Shown here one piece after another: positions 18,622 to 27,409 of a DNA stretch of 64,000 nucleotides; position 1 is the first letter of the stretch, and every line of letters starts with the position of its first letter. Position numbers and translations under genes: made by a program. Source of the DNA: Geobacter sp. Its GTDB lineage: Bacteria > Desulfobacterota > Desulfuromonadia > Geobacterales > DSM-12255. Where the stretch lies: positions 868,001 to 932,000 of the forward strand of contig WKKR01000001.1 of NCBI GenBank assembly GCA_009684525.1, given 5' to 3'. The notes under the pieces were generated by a model, which worked only from the letters and a program-made list of their open reading frames with translations, did not search any database and was not told the origin of the DNA.

Positions 18622-19578
18622 CTACTCTGTTGTTGCAACGGTCTCAACAGCTGCATCATAGTCCGCAAAGGCCAGGGCAGCAGCTCCCAGCACTCCGGCA
18701 TCATCACCCAGTTCACTTCTGACAACCGCCACCCGTGCCACCGCCGGCCTGAAGCCCCGCATGTGGATCTCCCGGCGCATTGCCTCACCCCACAGCGGAA
18801 AGCTCGCAGCCACCCCCCCACCGACAACGATCGCCTCGATATTGAGCAGGTTTATCACCGCTGCAGAGGCAATACCGAGATAGCGACCGGCTCGGGCAAA
18901 AAGCGCCATGGCCCCGGGATCTCCGGAACGGGCCGCATCGGCGAGAGACTCAGCGCTCTCCGCCACTCTGCGGGGCAGTGCCGTTTCACGGGCCGCTGCC
19001 ACCAGGGCAGTGGCAGAGGCATACTGTTCCAGACACCCCCGGTTCCCGCAGGGGCACGGCCTTCCGTCGGGCTCCACGGTCATATGACCGAATTCTCCGG
19101 CAAAACCGTCGCTTCCGGTCCAGAGGCGGCCATCGAGGATCAGACCGCCACCCACACCGGTCCCGAGCGTTACCATGAGAAATGAACGATACGGCCTCCC
19201 TGCCCCGAACCGTTGCTCGCCACAGGCGGCAACATTGGCATCGTTGCCGACAACCGCCGGAAGAGAGGCCGACTGCGTCAGTTCCCGCGCCAGGTTTACC
19301 CCCTCGCAATGAGGCAGGTTCACCGACGACAGGATCTCCCCGCTCCGGGTGACCAGCCCCGGCACACCGGCGCCTGCGGCCACCAGACGACACCCCAGCT
19401 GCGGCGCCTGCTGTTGCAGTTCCCGGATACCTGCAGTCAACTGATGGAGAAAGCCGGCACGAGTCGTCTCCGTCGACAGTCGGAGCCGGGAGCAGACGTC
19501 GCCATCCGCCGTTACCAAGGCAAAGCGAAGATTGGTACCGCCGATATCGATCCCGACAACAGCCGCTCGCCCGCTCAT
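18622..19578 (-). CDS. ROK-family sugar kinase (glucokinase-like)
   Basis: 318 residues. The ATP-binding DIGGTNLRFAL (11-21), catalytic Asp in GNDANVAA (Asp113), LGTGVGGGLILDG, GEFGHMTV and the ROK zinc motif CPCGNRGCLEQYAS (Cys175, 177, 182) are all present. ROK kinases of this kind phosphorylate glucose, fructose or N-acetylmannosamine; with pfkA directly downstream, glucokinase is the likeliest role. The start is at 19578 and overlaps the HIT gene stop (ATGA); the longer ORF upstream reads through the HIT gene in another frame. No DNA-binding domain, so it is an enzyme rather than a ROK repressor. Confidence 0.88.
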   Translation of the reverse strand: MSGRAAVVGIDIGGTNLRFALVTADGDVCSRLRLSTETTRAGFLHQLTAGIRELQQQAPQLGCRLVAAGAGVPGLVTRSGEILSSVNLPHCEGVNLARELTQSASLPAVVGNDANVAACGEQRFGAGRPYRSFLMVTLGTGVGGGLILDGRLWTGSDGFAGEFGHMTVEPDGRPCPCGNRGCLEQYASATALVAAARETALPRRVAESAESLADAARSGDPGAMALFARAGRYLGIASAAVINLLNIEAIVVGGGVAASFPLWGEAMRREIHMRGFRPAVARVAVVRSELGDDAGVLGAAALAFADYDAAVETVATTE

Positions 19579-20075
19579 ACCGCACCGCCCAACGAGATCT
19601 CGTCGAACAGGGGGCGCAGCCGGTCGTAGGTAACCAGGAGCGCCTCGGGAACGACCCTCACCTCTGCCACTACGGACATATAGTTGGTATCGCCATTCCA
19701 ACGGGGGACCACATGCATGTGGAGATGTTCATCAACCCCGGCGCCCCCTGCCCTGCCCAGGTTCATGCCCAGATTGTACCCCTGGGGTGTGGATGCCGCA
19801 GCCAGGACAGCTCGGCAGAGGCGAACCGTCTTCATGAAATCGAGCATTTCCGGGTCGGTCAGATGGTCGAGTTCGGCGGTGTGCCGAAAGGGGACTGCCA
19901 GCAGATGACCGTTGGTATAGGGATAGAGATTGAGCATGACGAACGTGTGCTGCGACCGGTGGACGATGAGCCGCTCACGGTCGGCTTCCGCATCGTCCCC
20001 CACGCAGAAGATACACCCCTCAACCTTGTCCGCCGTGATATATCCCATGCGCCAGGGCGCCCGCAGTAGTTCCAT
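19575..20075 (-). CDS. HIT-family nucleotide hydrolase/transferase
   Basis: 166 residues with the histidine-triad motif EHLHMHVVPRW (117-126, three His in HxHxH), preceded by NLGMNLGRAGGAG. The opening MELLRAPWRMGYI is typical of the HIT branch related to ADP-dependent AMP or Ap4A hydrolases and Ap4A phosphorylases. CIFC (21-24) may bind zinc with later His residues. The in-vivo substrate is unknown, probably an AMP-linked compound. First gene of a three-gene unit with the ROK kinase and pfkA, joined by an ATGA overlap. The ribosome binding site is weak. Confidence 0.85.
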   Translation of the reverse strand: MELLRAPWRMGYITADKVEGCIFCVGDDAEADRERLIVHRSQHTFVMLNLYPYTNGHLLAVPFRHTAELDHLTDPEMLDFMKTVRLCRAVLAAASTPQGYNLGMNLGRAGGAGVDEHLHMHVVPRWNGDTNYMSVVAEVRVVPEALLVTYDRLRPLFDEISLGGAV

Positions 20076-20243
20076 ACGGAGTTCTTCACCTTTTTCAAAA
20101 AAGTTGTGACACCACCTACCGAAAGCAGGTTGTTCGGGTATGATTGAAAATAAATACTAACGAATAACTCCCGTTTGACAACCCTTGGCCGTAACAACCA
20201 CGCAAAATCTGCGGCATTATTTTATTTTACCCAGAATAAAGTC

Positions 20244-20271
20244 TTGACTTCGCATCGTAACTGGCAATAAT
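20244..20271 (+). promoter_or_regulatory. Sigma-70 promoter of maeB
   Basis: TTGACT, 16 bases, AATAAT: 5/6 matches in both boxes. It would start a transcript near 20278 with a leader of about 95 bases before the maeB ATG. The rest of the 298-base gap between the divergent HIT and maeB genes is AT-rich with no gene seen. Confidence 0.6.
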
Positions 20272-20373
20272 GTAGAACAACTTTTGATTGGAGCACACCT
20301 TACGAGTAAAATCCCCTCCATGGCAGCCCAGTCAATTTTTACCCTCAGTAAAATTCCGCAAGGAGGTAGCGTA

Positions 20374-22629
20374 ATGAGCAAGAAACAGGAAGCCCTGGAT
20401 TATCACTCCAGTGGTCGCAAAGGGAAGATCGAGGTCATTTCATCCAAACCGTGCCTCACCTCCCGCGATCTTTCGCTGGCATACTCACCAGGGGTTGCCG
20501 AACCCTGTTTGGAGATCGAGAAAAACCCTGAAGATGCTTACAAATACACCGCAAAAGGGAATCTCGTCGCAGTCCTCTCCAACGGCACGGCCGTCCTGGG
20601 ATTGGGCGACATCGGGGCGCTGGCCGGAAAGCCGGTCATGGAAGGGAAAGGCGTCCTCTTCAAGCGTTTTGCCGATATCGACGTCTTCGATATCGAGGTC
20701 GATACCAAGAACGCGGATGAGATCATCAGGGTATGCGAGTTGCTGGAACCGACCTTCGGCGGCATCAACCTGGAAGACATCAAGGCCCCCGAGTGCTTCT
20801 ACATCGAGGAGAGACTCAAGGAGACCATGAACATCCCGGTCTTCCACGACGACCAGCACGGTACCGCCATCATCTCCGGAGCGGCGCTCACCAATGCCCT
20901 GGAGCTGGTGGGGAAAAAGTTCGAGGATATCCGCATCGTCGTCAACGGCGCCGGCGCCTCGGGCATCGCTTGCGCCCAGATGGCCATAACACTCGGTGCG
21001 AAAAAGGAAAATCTCATCCTCTGCGACACCAAGGGGGTCATCTTCAAGGGCCGGACAGCCGGGATGAACGAGTACAAGGAACGGTTCGCCATCGAGACCA
21101 ATGCACGCACCCTTGAAGATGCCATGAAGGGGGCCGACGTGGTCTACGGCCTTTCCAGCAAGGGCGCCTTTACCCCGGAAATGATCCAGAGCATGGCCCC
21201 TAATCCGGTCATCTTCGCCATGGCCAACCCCGACCCGGAGATCACCCCGGAAGAGGTCGCCGCAGTACGGGCCGATGCCATCATGGCCACCGGCCGATCC
21301 GACTATCCGAACCAGGTGAACAACGTCCTCGGATTTCCGTTCATCTTCCGTGGCGCCCTCGATGTCCGGGCAACCACCATCAACGAGCAGATGAAAAAAG
21401 CCTGCGTCCTGGCCCTGGCCGAACTGGCCAAGGAAGACTGCCCCGATTCGGTCTGCCGGGCCTACGGCAACAAGAAATTCGAATTCGGCCGCGAGTACAT
21501 CATCCCCAAACCCTTCGACCCGAGGGCACTCCTGCGGGTTGCCCCGGCCGTTGCCAGGGCGGCCATGGAGTCGGGGGTTGCCCGCCTGCCCATTGCAGAC
21601 ATGGAAAAGTACCTGGAGCACCTGGAAACCCTGCAGGGAAAGGCCAAGGAAACCCTGCGGATGATCATCAACAAGGCCAAGACCGATCCGAAACGGGTGG
21701 TTCTCCCCGAAGGGGAGCACGAAAAGATCCTCCGTGCCGCCCAGGTGATGATCGAGGAGGGGATCGCCTATCCCATCCTGCTGGGGAACCGCGTCGAGAT
21801 CCAGAAGTCTATCGATCGGCTCAATCTCGACCTGAACGGCGTCACCATCATCGACCCGGACGACACACCCGACACGGAGCGGTACGCCCAGGCGCTCTTC
21901 GAGCAGCGGCAGCGGAAAGGGATCACCTTGACCGAAGCGAGACGGATGATCAGACGGCGCGGCCGCACCTATTTCGGCTGCGAGATGGTGCGGTGCGGCG
22001 ATGCCGATGCCCTCCTCTCCGGGATCGATGCCCACTATCCGGACATCATCCGCCCGGCCCTGGAGGTGATCGGCAAGAAAGAAGGGCTTTCCAGCGTCCA
22101 TGGCCTTTATGTGATGGTCTTCAAAAAAGGGACCTTCTTCCTGGCCGACACCACCGTCTGCATCGAGCCGACACCGGAAGAGCTGGCCGAAACCGCGATC
22201 CTGGCAGCCGACAAGGCCAGGCTCCTGGATATCGAGCCCAAGATTGCCATGCTCTCGTTCTCCAACTTCGGATCGGTACAGCATCCCCAGACCATCAAAG
22301 TGAAAAAGGCTGCCGAGATCGTCAAACAGCGCGCCCCCGAGCTGACCGTGGATGGCGAGATGCAGGCCGACACCGCGGTGATGCCCGAAATCCTCACGGA
22401 AAACTACCCCTTTGCCAGCCTGAAGGGTGCGGCCAACATCCTCATCTTCCCGGACCTTAACTCCGGCAACATCTGCTACAAGCTCCTCACCCGCCTGGGG
22501 GGCGCAGATGCCATCGGTCCGATCCTGATGGGGATGAACAAGCCGGTCCATGTCCTGCAGCGCGGTGACGACGTGATGGACATCGTCAACATGGCAGCCA
22601 TTGCCGTGGTGGACGCGCAGAACAACTAG
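20374..22629 (+). CDS. maeB: NADP-dependent malic enzyme with C-terminal phosphotransacetylase-like domain
   Basis: 751 residues. The N-terminal part is the malic enzyme catalytic domain ([27 protein letters not shown]), followed by the NAD(P)-binding fold ([15 protein letters not shown]) to about residue 425. Residues about 430-751 form a phosphate acetyltransferase-like domain ([44 protein letters not shown]), usually regulatory by acetyl-CoA. It oxidatively decarboxylates malate to pyruvate, linking the TCA cycle with gluconeogenesis and NADPH supply. The start at 20374 has a perfect AAGGAGGT; the longer frame upstream is not used. Single-gene unit with promoter and terminator. Confidence 0.95.
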   Translation: MSKKQEALDYHSSGRKGKIEVISSKPCLTSRDLSLAYSPGVAEPCLEIEKNPEDAYKYTAKGNLVAVLSNGTAVLGLGDIGALAGKPVMEGKGVLFKRFADIDVFDIEVDTKNADEIIRVCELLEPTFGGINLEDIKAPECFYIEERLKETMNIPVFHDDQHGTAIISGAALTNALELVGKKFEDIRIVVNGAGASGIACAQMAITLGAKKENLILCDTKGVIFKGRTAGMNEYKERFAIETNARTLEDAMKGADVVYGLSSKGAFTPEMIQSMAPNPVIFAMANPDPEITPEEVAAVRADAIMATGRSDYPNQVNNVLGFPFIFRGALDVRATTINEQMKKACVLALAELAKEDCPDSVCRAYGNKKFEFGREYIIPKPFDPRALLRVAPAVARAAMESGVARLPIADMEKYLEHLETLQGKAKETLRMIINKAKTDPKRVVLPEGEHEKILRAAQVMIEEGIAYPILLGNRVEIQKSIDRLNLDLNGVTIIDPDDTPDTERYAQALFEQRQRKGITLTEARRMIRRRGRTYFGCEMVRCGDADALLSGIDAHYPDIIRPALEVIGKKEGLSSVHGLYVMVFKKGTFFLADTTVCIEPTPEELAETAILAADKARLLDIEPKIAMLSFSNFGSVQHPQTIKVKKAAEIVKQRAPELTVDGEMQADTAVMPEILTENYPFASLKGAANILIFPDLNSGNICYKLLTRLGGADAIGPILMGMNKPVHVLQRGDDVMDIVNMAAIAVVDAQNN

Positions 22630-22686
22630 CCGTATCCGCCCGAACCGGCTGGAGAGTCAAACCTACATCCAGCAGTTGACGCCCTG

Positions 22687-22716
22687 ACAGGGCTGCCGCA
22701 CGGCAGCCCTGTTTTC
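22687..22716 (+). terminator. Rho-independent terminator of maeB
   Basis: ACAGGGCTGCCG / CGGCAGCCCTGT, a perfect GC-rich hairpin with a two-base CA at the loop, followed by TTTTCTTG. It ends about 87 bases past the maeB stop. Confidence 0.9.
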
Positions 22717-22794
22717 TTGTTATCTTGGCTCGCCTTGTGCTACGATCAATTCTAATGAAACCATCTCGACAGAGGGAGCATCGCGGAAAACCCC

Positions 22795-23544
22795 ATGGAA
22801 TATGAACTCGACACCTTCCAGCCCACTTCAGGCACCCCTGCGACCCCCGTCATCTTCCCCAGGATGCTGGTCATTTCACTGGTTGTCCATACCCTTTTCG
22901 CCCTCTGCATCACCTCAGGCAATGGCGGACAGCGGGGCATGCCCACCATCAACTTCATCGATCTCACCATGAGCGAGTCCCCCTCCCCTGCCGCACAAAA
23001 GGCCACTTCACAGACCCCCCCGGCTCCACCGGCCCCCATGGCCGAAACTACGGAAACTCCCCTGGAGCCGGAGCCGCAACCCGCTCCTCCCCCCAGCGAG
23101 GCGGAACAGCTCACGGAAACACTGAAAAATGCTGTCAGTTCCGCGGCCCAGCAACCAGAAGCCCTGCAGAAGGCCTCTTTTGGCCTCGGCCTGATGAACG
23201 GCCACTTCAGTACCCTGGCAGACGGTCGCAGCCTGCGTGACGACATGCGCGAGTACTATCTCGACATGCTCAGGACGATCAACGAAAAATGGTGGGTGGA
23301 CGGCGGCCATTTCGAAGGCGCCAGGGGTGCGATCATCAACATCGTAGTGGCCCGAAACGGCGAGATCGTCAATGCCAGGGTCATCCAGAGCTCCGGCAAC
23401 CCCCAGTACGACCGGACAGTGCTCAAATCGCTCCAGGCGGCCAGCCCTGTCCCGCCGCTTCCCGAGCACTTTGCCGGCGGCTATTTCACGGCACCCATCC
23501 GTTTCAACGCGCCGCTCAACCTCCTCTCCGCTCCGGCAGGATAG
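22795..23544 (+). CDS. TonB-family C-terminal domain protein
   Basis: 249 residues. One N-terminal transmembrane helix (MLVISLVVHTLFALCI, about 25-40) is followed by a proline/glutamate-rich periplasmic spacer (about 60-110). The C-terminal TonB-like fold reads INIVVARNGEIVNARVIQSS and ends PPLPEHFAGGYFTAPIRF. This is a TonB/TolA-type energy-transducer layout. No exbB or exbD is adjacent, so an energising partner must be elsewhere, or it has a different anchoring role. It sits 64 bases before moxR and may be co-transcribed with it. Confidence 0.75.
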   Translation: MEYELDTFQPTSGTPATPVIFPRMLVISLVVHTLFALCITSGNGGQRGMPTINFIDLTMSESPSPAAQKATSQTPPAPPAPMAETTETPLEPEPQPAPPPSEAEQLTETLKNAVSSAAQQPEALQKASFGLGLMNGHFSTLADGRSLRDDMREYYLDMLRTINEKWWVDGGHFEGARGAIINIVVARNGEIVNARVIQSSGNPQYDRTVLKSLQAASPVPPLPEHFAGGYFTAPIRFNAPLNLLSAPAG

Positions 23545-23608
23545 GTCTGCCCCTTCACCTTGCTGCCGGGTGTGGTACAATGGGAATCATCCCGGCACGA
23601 GGATTCCC

Positions 23609-24550
23609 ATGAGCAATCCGCAGCGCGACGCCATCCTGAACGCCATCGAGACCGTCACCGGCAGTTACCTGCAGGGAAAGGTCCGGGCCGTGAAGCTCTC
23701 CTTCATCGCCCTCCTTTCCGGCGGCCATATTCTCCTCGAAGATATCCCCGGCCTGGGCAAGACCACCCTGGCCCTGACCCTGGCGGGGATTCTGGGCCTC
23801 ACCTTCGGCAGGATCCAGTGCACCAGCGATCTGCTGCCATCCGACATTACCGGCCTCTCCATCTTCAACCGCGACGAAAACCGCTTCACCTTCATCCGCG
23901 GCCCGATCTTCAACAACATCCTTTTGGCGGACGAGATCAACCGCGCCATGCCCAAGACCCAGAGCGCCATGCTGGAGGCGATGGAGGAACGGCGCGTCAC
24001 CGTGGAAGGGGTCACCTACCAGCTTCCCGTGCCATTCCTGGTGATCGCCACCCAGAACCCGACCGAACAGGTCGGCACCTATCCCCTGCCCGAATCGCAG
24101 ATGGACCGCTTCCTGATCAGGACAGGCCTCGGCTACCCGCCTGAGGAGGTCGAACAGGCGATCATCAGACATGGCAGCATCCGTGACGAGATCCGTGAGA
24201 TCCCGCCGCTCCTCTCCGCCGAGGCGATCCTTTCGACCCAGCGCGCCATTCGCGACCAGGTCTACCTGTCGGACAAGATCACCGGCTATATCATGAAACT
24301 GATCATCGCCACCCGCGAACATCCGCTGGTCGCGGCCGGCATCTCCACCCGCGGCGGCATCAACATCACCCAGGCTGCCCGGGCTCACGCCTTCCTCGAC
24401 GGCCGTGACTACGTGGCGCCCGAGGATGTCCTGGCCGTAGCCATCCCGGTCGGGGCGCATCGACTCGTCTGCCGCAACGAAAACGAACACTTGGACAAGG
24501 AGGAGATCTTACGCTCCGTCCTCAGAAACGTGCCCGTCCCGCTGGCCTGA
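23609..24550 (+). CDS. moxR: MoxR-family AAA+ ATPase
   Basis: 313 residues. Walker A is in EDIPGLGKTTLALTLAG, Walker B in NILLADEINRAMPKTQSAML, followed by the sensor FLVIATQNPTEQVGTYPLPESQMDRF. MoxR ATPases act as chaperone-like remodelers with DUF58 partner proteins, exactly the next gene. The start at 23609 is preceded by GAGGA; the longer ORF from 23372 overlaps the TonB-like gene in another frame. It is the first gene of the common moxR-DUF58-transglutaminase trio. Confidence 0.92.
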   Translation: MSNPQRDAILNAIETVTGSYLQGKVRAVKLSFIALLSGGHILLEDIPGLGKTTLALTLAGILGLTFGRIQCTSDLLPSDITGLSIFNRDENRFTFIRGPIFNNILLADEINRAMPKTQSAMLEAMEERRVTVEGVTYQLPVPFLVIATQNPTEQVGTYPLPESQMDRFLIRTGLGYPPEEVEQAIIRHGSIRDEIREIPPLLSAEAILSTQRAIRDQVYLSDKITGYIMKLIIATREHPLVAAGISTRGGINITQAARAHAFLDGRDYVAPEDVLAVAIPVGAHRLVCRNENEHLDKEEILRSVLRNVPVPLA

Positions 24551-25428
24551 GCATCACGAGGACCGGCGCTCTGTACGTCGCCACCACCCTCCTGCTCGGT
24601 TTTGCCGCGGTCAATACCGGCAACAACCTCCTCTACCTGCTGGTCTCCATCCTGCTCGGTTTCATGGCCACATCAGGCCTCCTGGGATGGCTCAACATCC
24701 GTTGGCTCGACTGCAGCGTCCATTTCCCGGACGAACTCTACAGCGGCCGGCCGACCCAGGTCACCATCCGTATCACCAACCTGAAACCCCGGCTCCCCTC
24801 CTACCTGCTCCGGATCCAGATCCTCGGGGCATCGTGCAGTCTCACCGTCGTCAATGGAAGCGCCACACAGGCCACCTCTTTCCTGCACACCTTTTCCGGC
24901 CGGGGGAGGCATGCTGCCGGCGCAGCCAGAATCTGCTCGCCATTCCCGGTGAATTTCTTCGTCCGCTGCGTGGAAATCGACTGCGACGGCGAGGCAGTGG
25001 CGTTCCCGGCCCCATTGGCCTCAGCGCATGCCCCCTTCAGCGTCAGGGACGACAGCACCGGCGAGATCCAGAGGACCGAACGGGGCATAGACGGCGACAT
25101 GGTCACCATCGCGGACTATACCGGCACCGAGCCGCTCAAGCTGATCCACTGGCGTCTTTCGGCCCGCCACGAAGGGTTCAAGGTCAAGGAGTTGGGAACC
25201 GCTCGCAACGAACCGGTCATCATCGACCTGACCGTAGCCGCGGCGCTCCCCCTGGAGGAACGGCTCTCCCTTGCCGCCCATCAGATCAACCGCTTCTGTC
25301 AGGAAAACCGGGCGGTGGGGCTCAAACTGGCTGCGGGAAGAACAATCCCGGCCGCAAGCGGACGGAATCACCGTCTGCGACTGCTCACGGAACTGGCGCT
25401 CTATGATGCGACTCAACCGGCTGCTTGA
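24547..25428 (+). CDS. DUF58 protein (MoxR partner), probably with a non-standard start codon
   Basis: About 293 residues. Two hydrophobic helices open the protein (TGALYVATTLLLGFAA and LLYLLVSILLGF); later comes the DUF58 signature GTEPLKLIHWRLSARHEGF. DUF58 proteins belong to the vWA-related group that works with MoxR. No ATG, GTG or TTG exists in frame between the stop at 24406 and the ATG at 24664. That ATG would delete the first helix and split the second, both conserved in the family. CTG at 24547, overlapping the moxR stop (CTGA), is my best guess; ATC 24553, CTG 24571 or ACG 24511 (behind AAGGAGG) are alternatives. The 3' end overlaps the next gene. Confidence 0.75.
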   Translation: MSITRTGALYVATTLLLGFAAVNTGNNLLYLLVSILLGFMATSGLLGWLNIRWLDCSVHFPDELYSGRPTQVTIRITNLKPRLPSYLLRIQILGASCSLTVVNGSATQATSFLHTFSGRGRHAAGAARICSPFPVNFFVRCVEIDCDGEAVAFPAPLASAHAPFSVRDDSTGEIQRTERGIDGDMVTIADYTGTEPLKLIHWRLSARHEGFKVKELGTARNEPVIIDLTVAAALPLEERLSLAAHQINRFCQENRAVGLKLAAGRTIPAASGRNHRLRLLTELALYDATQPAA

Positions 25429-27313
25429 AATCCTGGTCCTCCTGATCGCCCTCATCGGGGTGCTCCCGCTCTATCCGCATCTGGAGCCACTCCCCAGGGT
25501 CATCCTGCCGTCTGCAGCCATTGCGGGCCTGATCCTGCAGCGCAAAGGGATTCGCCCCCCGGCAACCCTCTTCACCGCGGTTTCGCTGCTGCTCTTTTTC
25601 TTCTATGCCCTCCGTTTCGGCCGCGACAACGTCGTGGTTCCGGCGGCCAACCTGCTCGCGATCTTTCTCGCTGTGCGCCTGGCAGGCGAACGGAGCAACC
25701 GCGCCTACCTGCAGACCTGCGCCCTGGCGCTCTTCTGCCTGGCAGCCTCCACCCTGTTCAGCCTGAGCCCCCTGTTTCTCGTCGCACTGGTGCTGCTCCT
25801 GGTCCTAATCGTCTCGGCCTTGGTCTTGTTGACCTTCCACGAAACCGACCCTCTGCTAGCGCTCAGCCGCCCCGAGCTGGCAACCCTGGGGAAGGTGATC
25901 GCCTGCAGCGGGGGCGCCAGCCTTCTGCTCATGCTCTTTTTCTTCGCCATCCTCCCCAGGACCCAGATCCCGCTCTGGGACACCATGCCAGGCCAGGGAC
26001 GGAAAGCGTCGGGACTGAGCGACCGGGTGCAGCCCGGCAGCACACCGACCATCGATGCGGGTCGGGGCATCGTCTTTCGCGCCGCAATGACGCCGCTGGG
26101 CAGCCAGCAGCTGTACTGGCGCGCCGTCGTCTTCAACCGCTATTCGGCAGGTGCATGGGTACGGCAGCCCCCGCCCCCCGGTGAGGAGTCGATCCGGCCC
26201 AGGGGTGCCCTGATACGGCAGGCCATCTTTCCCGAGGCGGGCAAACTCCCCTACCTCCCCGGCATCAATGTGACCGCCAGGATCTCGGGGGTCAGATCGA
26301 CCACCGCGGGCGACCTGGTGACCACCTCCCCTGCTGTGACCCGGCGGAGGACCACGTACGAGGCATTCTCGGCTCCCGGCGATACCCTGGCGCTGCGGCG
26401 CCCCATCGATCGTCACTTCTATCTCCGCCTGCCCAAAGACCTGCCGCCACGCCTTGCCGCCGCAGCTGCGAAAATAGGCAGCACAGGGAAGACCGACCGG
26501 GAGCGTCTCTCTCTTGCACAGGAGCTCTTCCGCTCCCTCGATCTCAGGTATGCCACCACGAACCTCCCCACCGGCAGCAACTCCCTCGACCTGTTTCTCT
26601 TTGACCGCAAACAGGGCTACTGCGAATTCTTCGCCTCGTCCCTTGCCCTGATCATGCGGGGTGCCGGAGTGCCGTCAAGGGTCGTGGGAGGCTACTACGG
26701 CGGCAACTACAACGAACTGGGGGGATACTACGTCATCACCGACGAGCTGGCCCACGCCTGGACCGAGATCTACCTGGAGGGAAAGGGGTGGGTAACCGTG
26801 GACCCGAGCACCTGGGCATCCGGCTTTGCCGAGCTCGGCAACGAGCGGACCCGGAGCCTGTCGAGACGCCTTGCCACCATGGCCGACACGCTCAATTACT
26901 ATTGGGAACTGGCCGTCATCACCTATGATCTCGAACGGCAGCTGCAACTGGTTAACAGGGCCGGGGAGCAGATACACCGGTTGACGATGCCCAGAAACCT
27001 GCGCCGAAACGGACTCGTGGCGGTGCTCGCAGTGGCAGCCGTCTCTATCGTCCTGCTCCTGGCCCGACGACACCGTCTCTCCCCTGAAGAACGGCTGCTC
27101 AGGCAATTTATCGCACTGGTCGAACCGGGCGGGGAGATGCCGCCGGAGACCGGTATCCTCGACCTGGCAACACGTATGGAAGATCCGCGCGCCGTCCGCT
27201 TCGCCAAGCTGTACAGCAGCGCAGTCTACCACGACCGGCCACTCGGCAGGGGAGAGCGCCGTGAACTCACCGCTCTCCTGAAGGCATTGCGCACCGATCG
27301 CCTCCGGAGCTGA
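25403..27313 (+). CDS. TgpA-like membrane transglutaminase (DUF3488-transglutaminase)
   Basis: 636 residues. The N-terminal third has five to six transmembrane helices (DUF3488/TgpA N-terminal region). A periplasmic transglutaminase-like core follows, with Cys in FDRKQGYCEFFASSLALIMR, His in DELAHAWTEIYL and Asp in VTVDPSTW. A last helix near the C-terminus (GLVAVLAVAAVSIVLLLARR) precedes a short cytoplasmic DUF4129-like tail. Together with MoxR and DUF58 it forms a widespread trio of poorly defined envelope function; Pseudomonas TgpA is essential. Either ATG of the pair at 25403/25406 may be used; both overlap the DUF58 end. Confidence 0.88.
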   Translation: MMRLNRLLEILVLLIALIGVLPLYPHLEPLPRVILPSAAIAGLILQRKGIRPPATLFTAVSLLLFFFYALRFGRDNVVVPAANLLAIFLAVRLAGERSNRAYLQTCALALFCLAASTLFSLSPLFLVALVLLLVLIVSALVLLTFHETDPLLALSRPELATLGKVIACSGGASLLLMLFFFAILPRTQIPLWDTMPGQGRKASGLSDRVQPGSTPTIDAGRGIVFRAAMTPLGSQQLYWRAVVFNRYSAGAWVRQPPPPGEESIRPRGALIRQAIFPEAGKLPYLPGINVTARISGVRSTTAGDLVTTSPAVTRRRTTYEAFSAPGDTLALRRPIDRHFYLRLPKDLPPRLAAAAAKIGSTGKTDRERLSLAQELFRSLDLRYATTNLPTGSNSLDLFLFDRKQGYCEFFASSLALIMRGAGVPSRVVGGYYGGNYNELGGYYVITDELAHAWTEIYLEGKGWVTVDPSTWASGFAELGNERTRSLSRRLATMADTLNYYWELAVITYDLERQLQLVNRAGEQIHRLTMPRNLRRNGLVAVLAVAAVSIVLLLARRHRLSPEERLLRQFIALVEPGGEMPPETGILDLATRMEDPRAVRFAKLYSSAVYHDRPLGRGERRELTALLKALRTDRLRS

Positions 27314-27409
27314 AGGAAGCGCTTCCCCCGTTTCGCCTTGACATGCCCCACCTCTTCCATTATTTTCAGTCCGTTACCCTATCAGTCCAACTCCTCGTGA
27401 AGGTATCCG

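Noticed and set aside
17443-19185. Long plus-strand frame opposite pfkA and the ROK kinase gene
   Set aside because: It lies over two well-supported genes and shows no domain; a composition shadow.
20485-22551. Long antisense frame opposite maeB (about 690 codons)
   Set aside because: It mirrors codon structure of a clear malic enzyme gene in a GC-rich genome and has no ribosome binding site or family motif.
23372-23608. N-terminal extension of MoxR
   Set aside because: The 79 extra codons overlap the TonB-like gene in another frame and are Ser/Arg/Pro-rich shadow sequence; ATG 23609 has a ribosome binding site.
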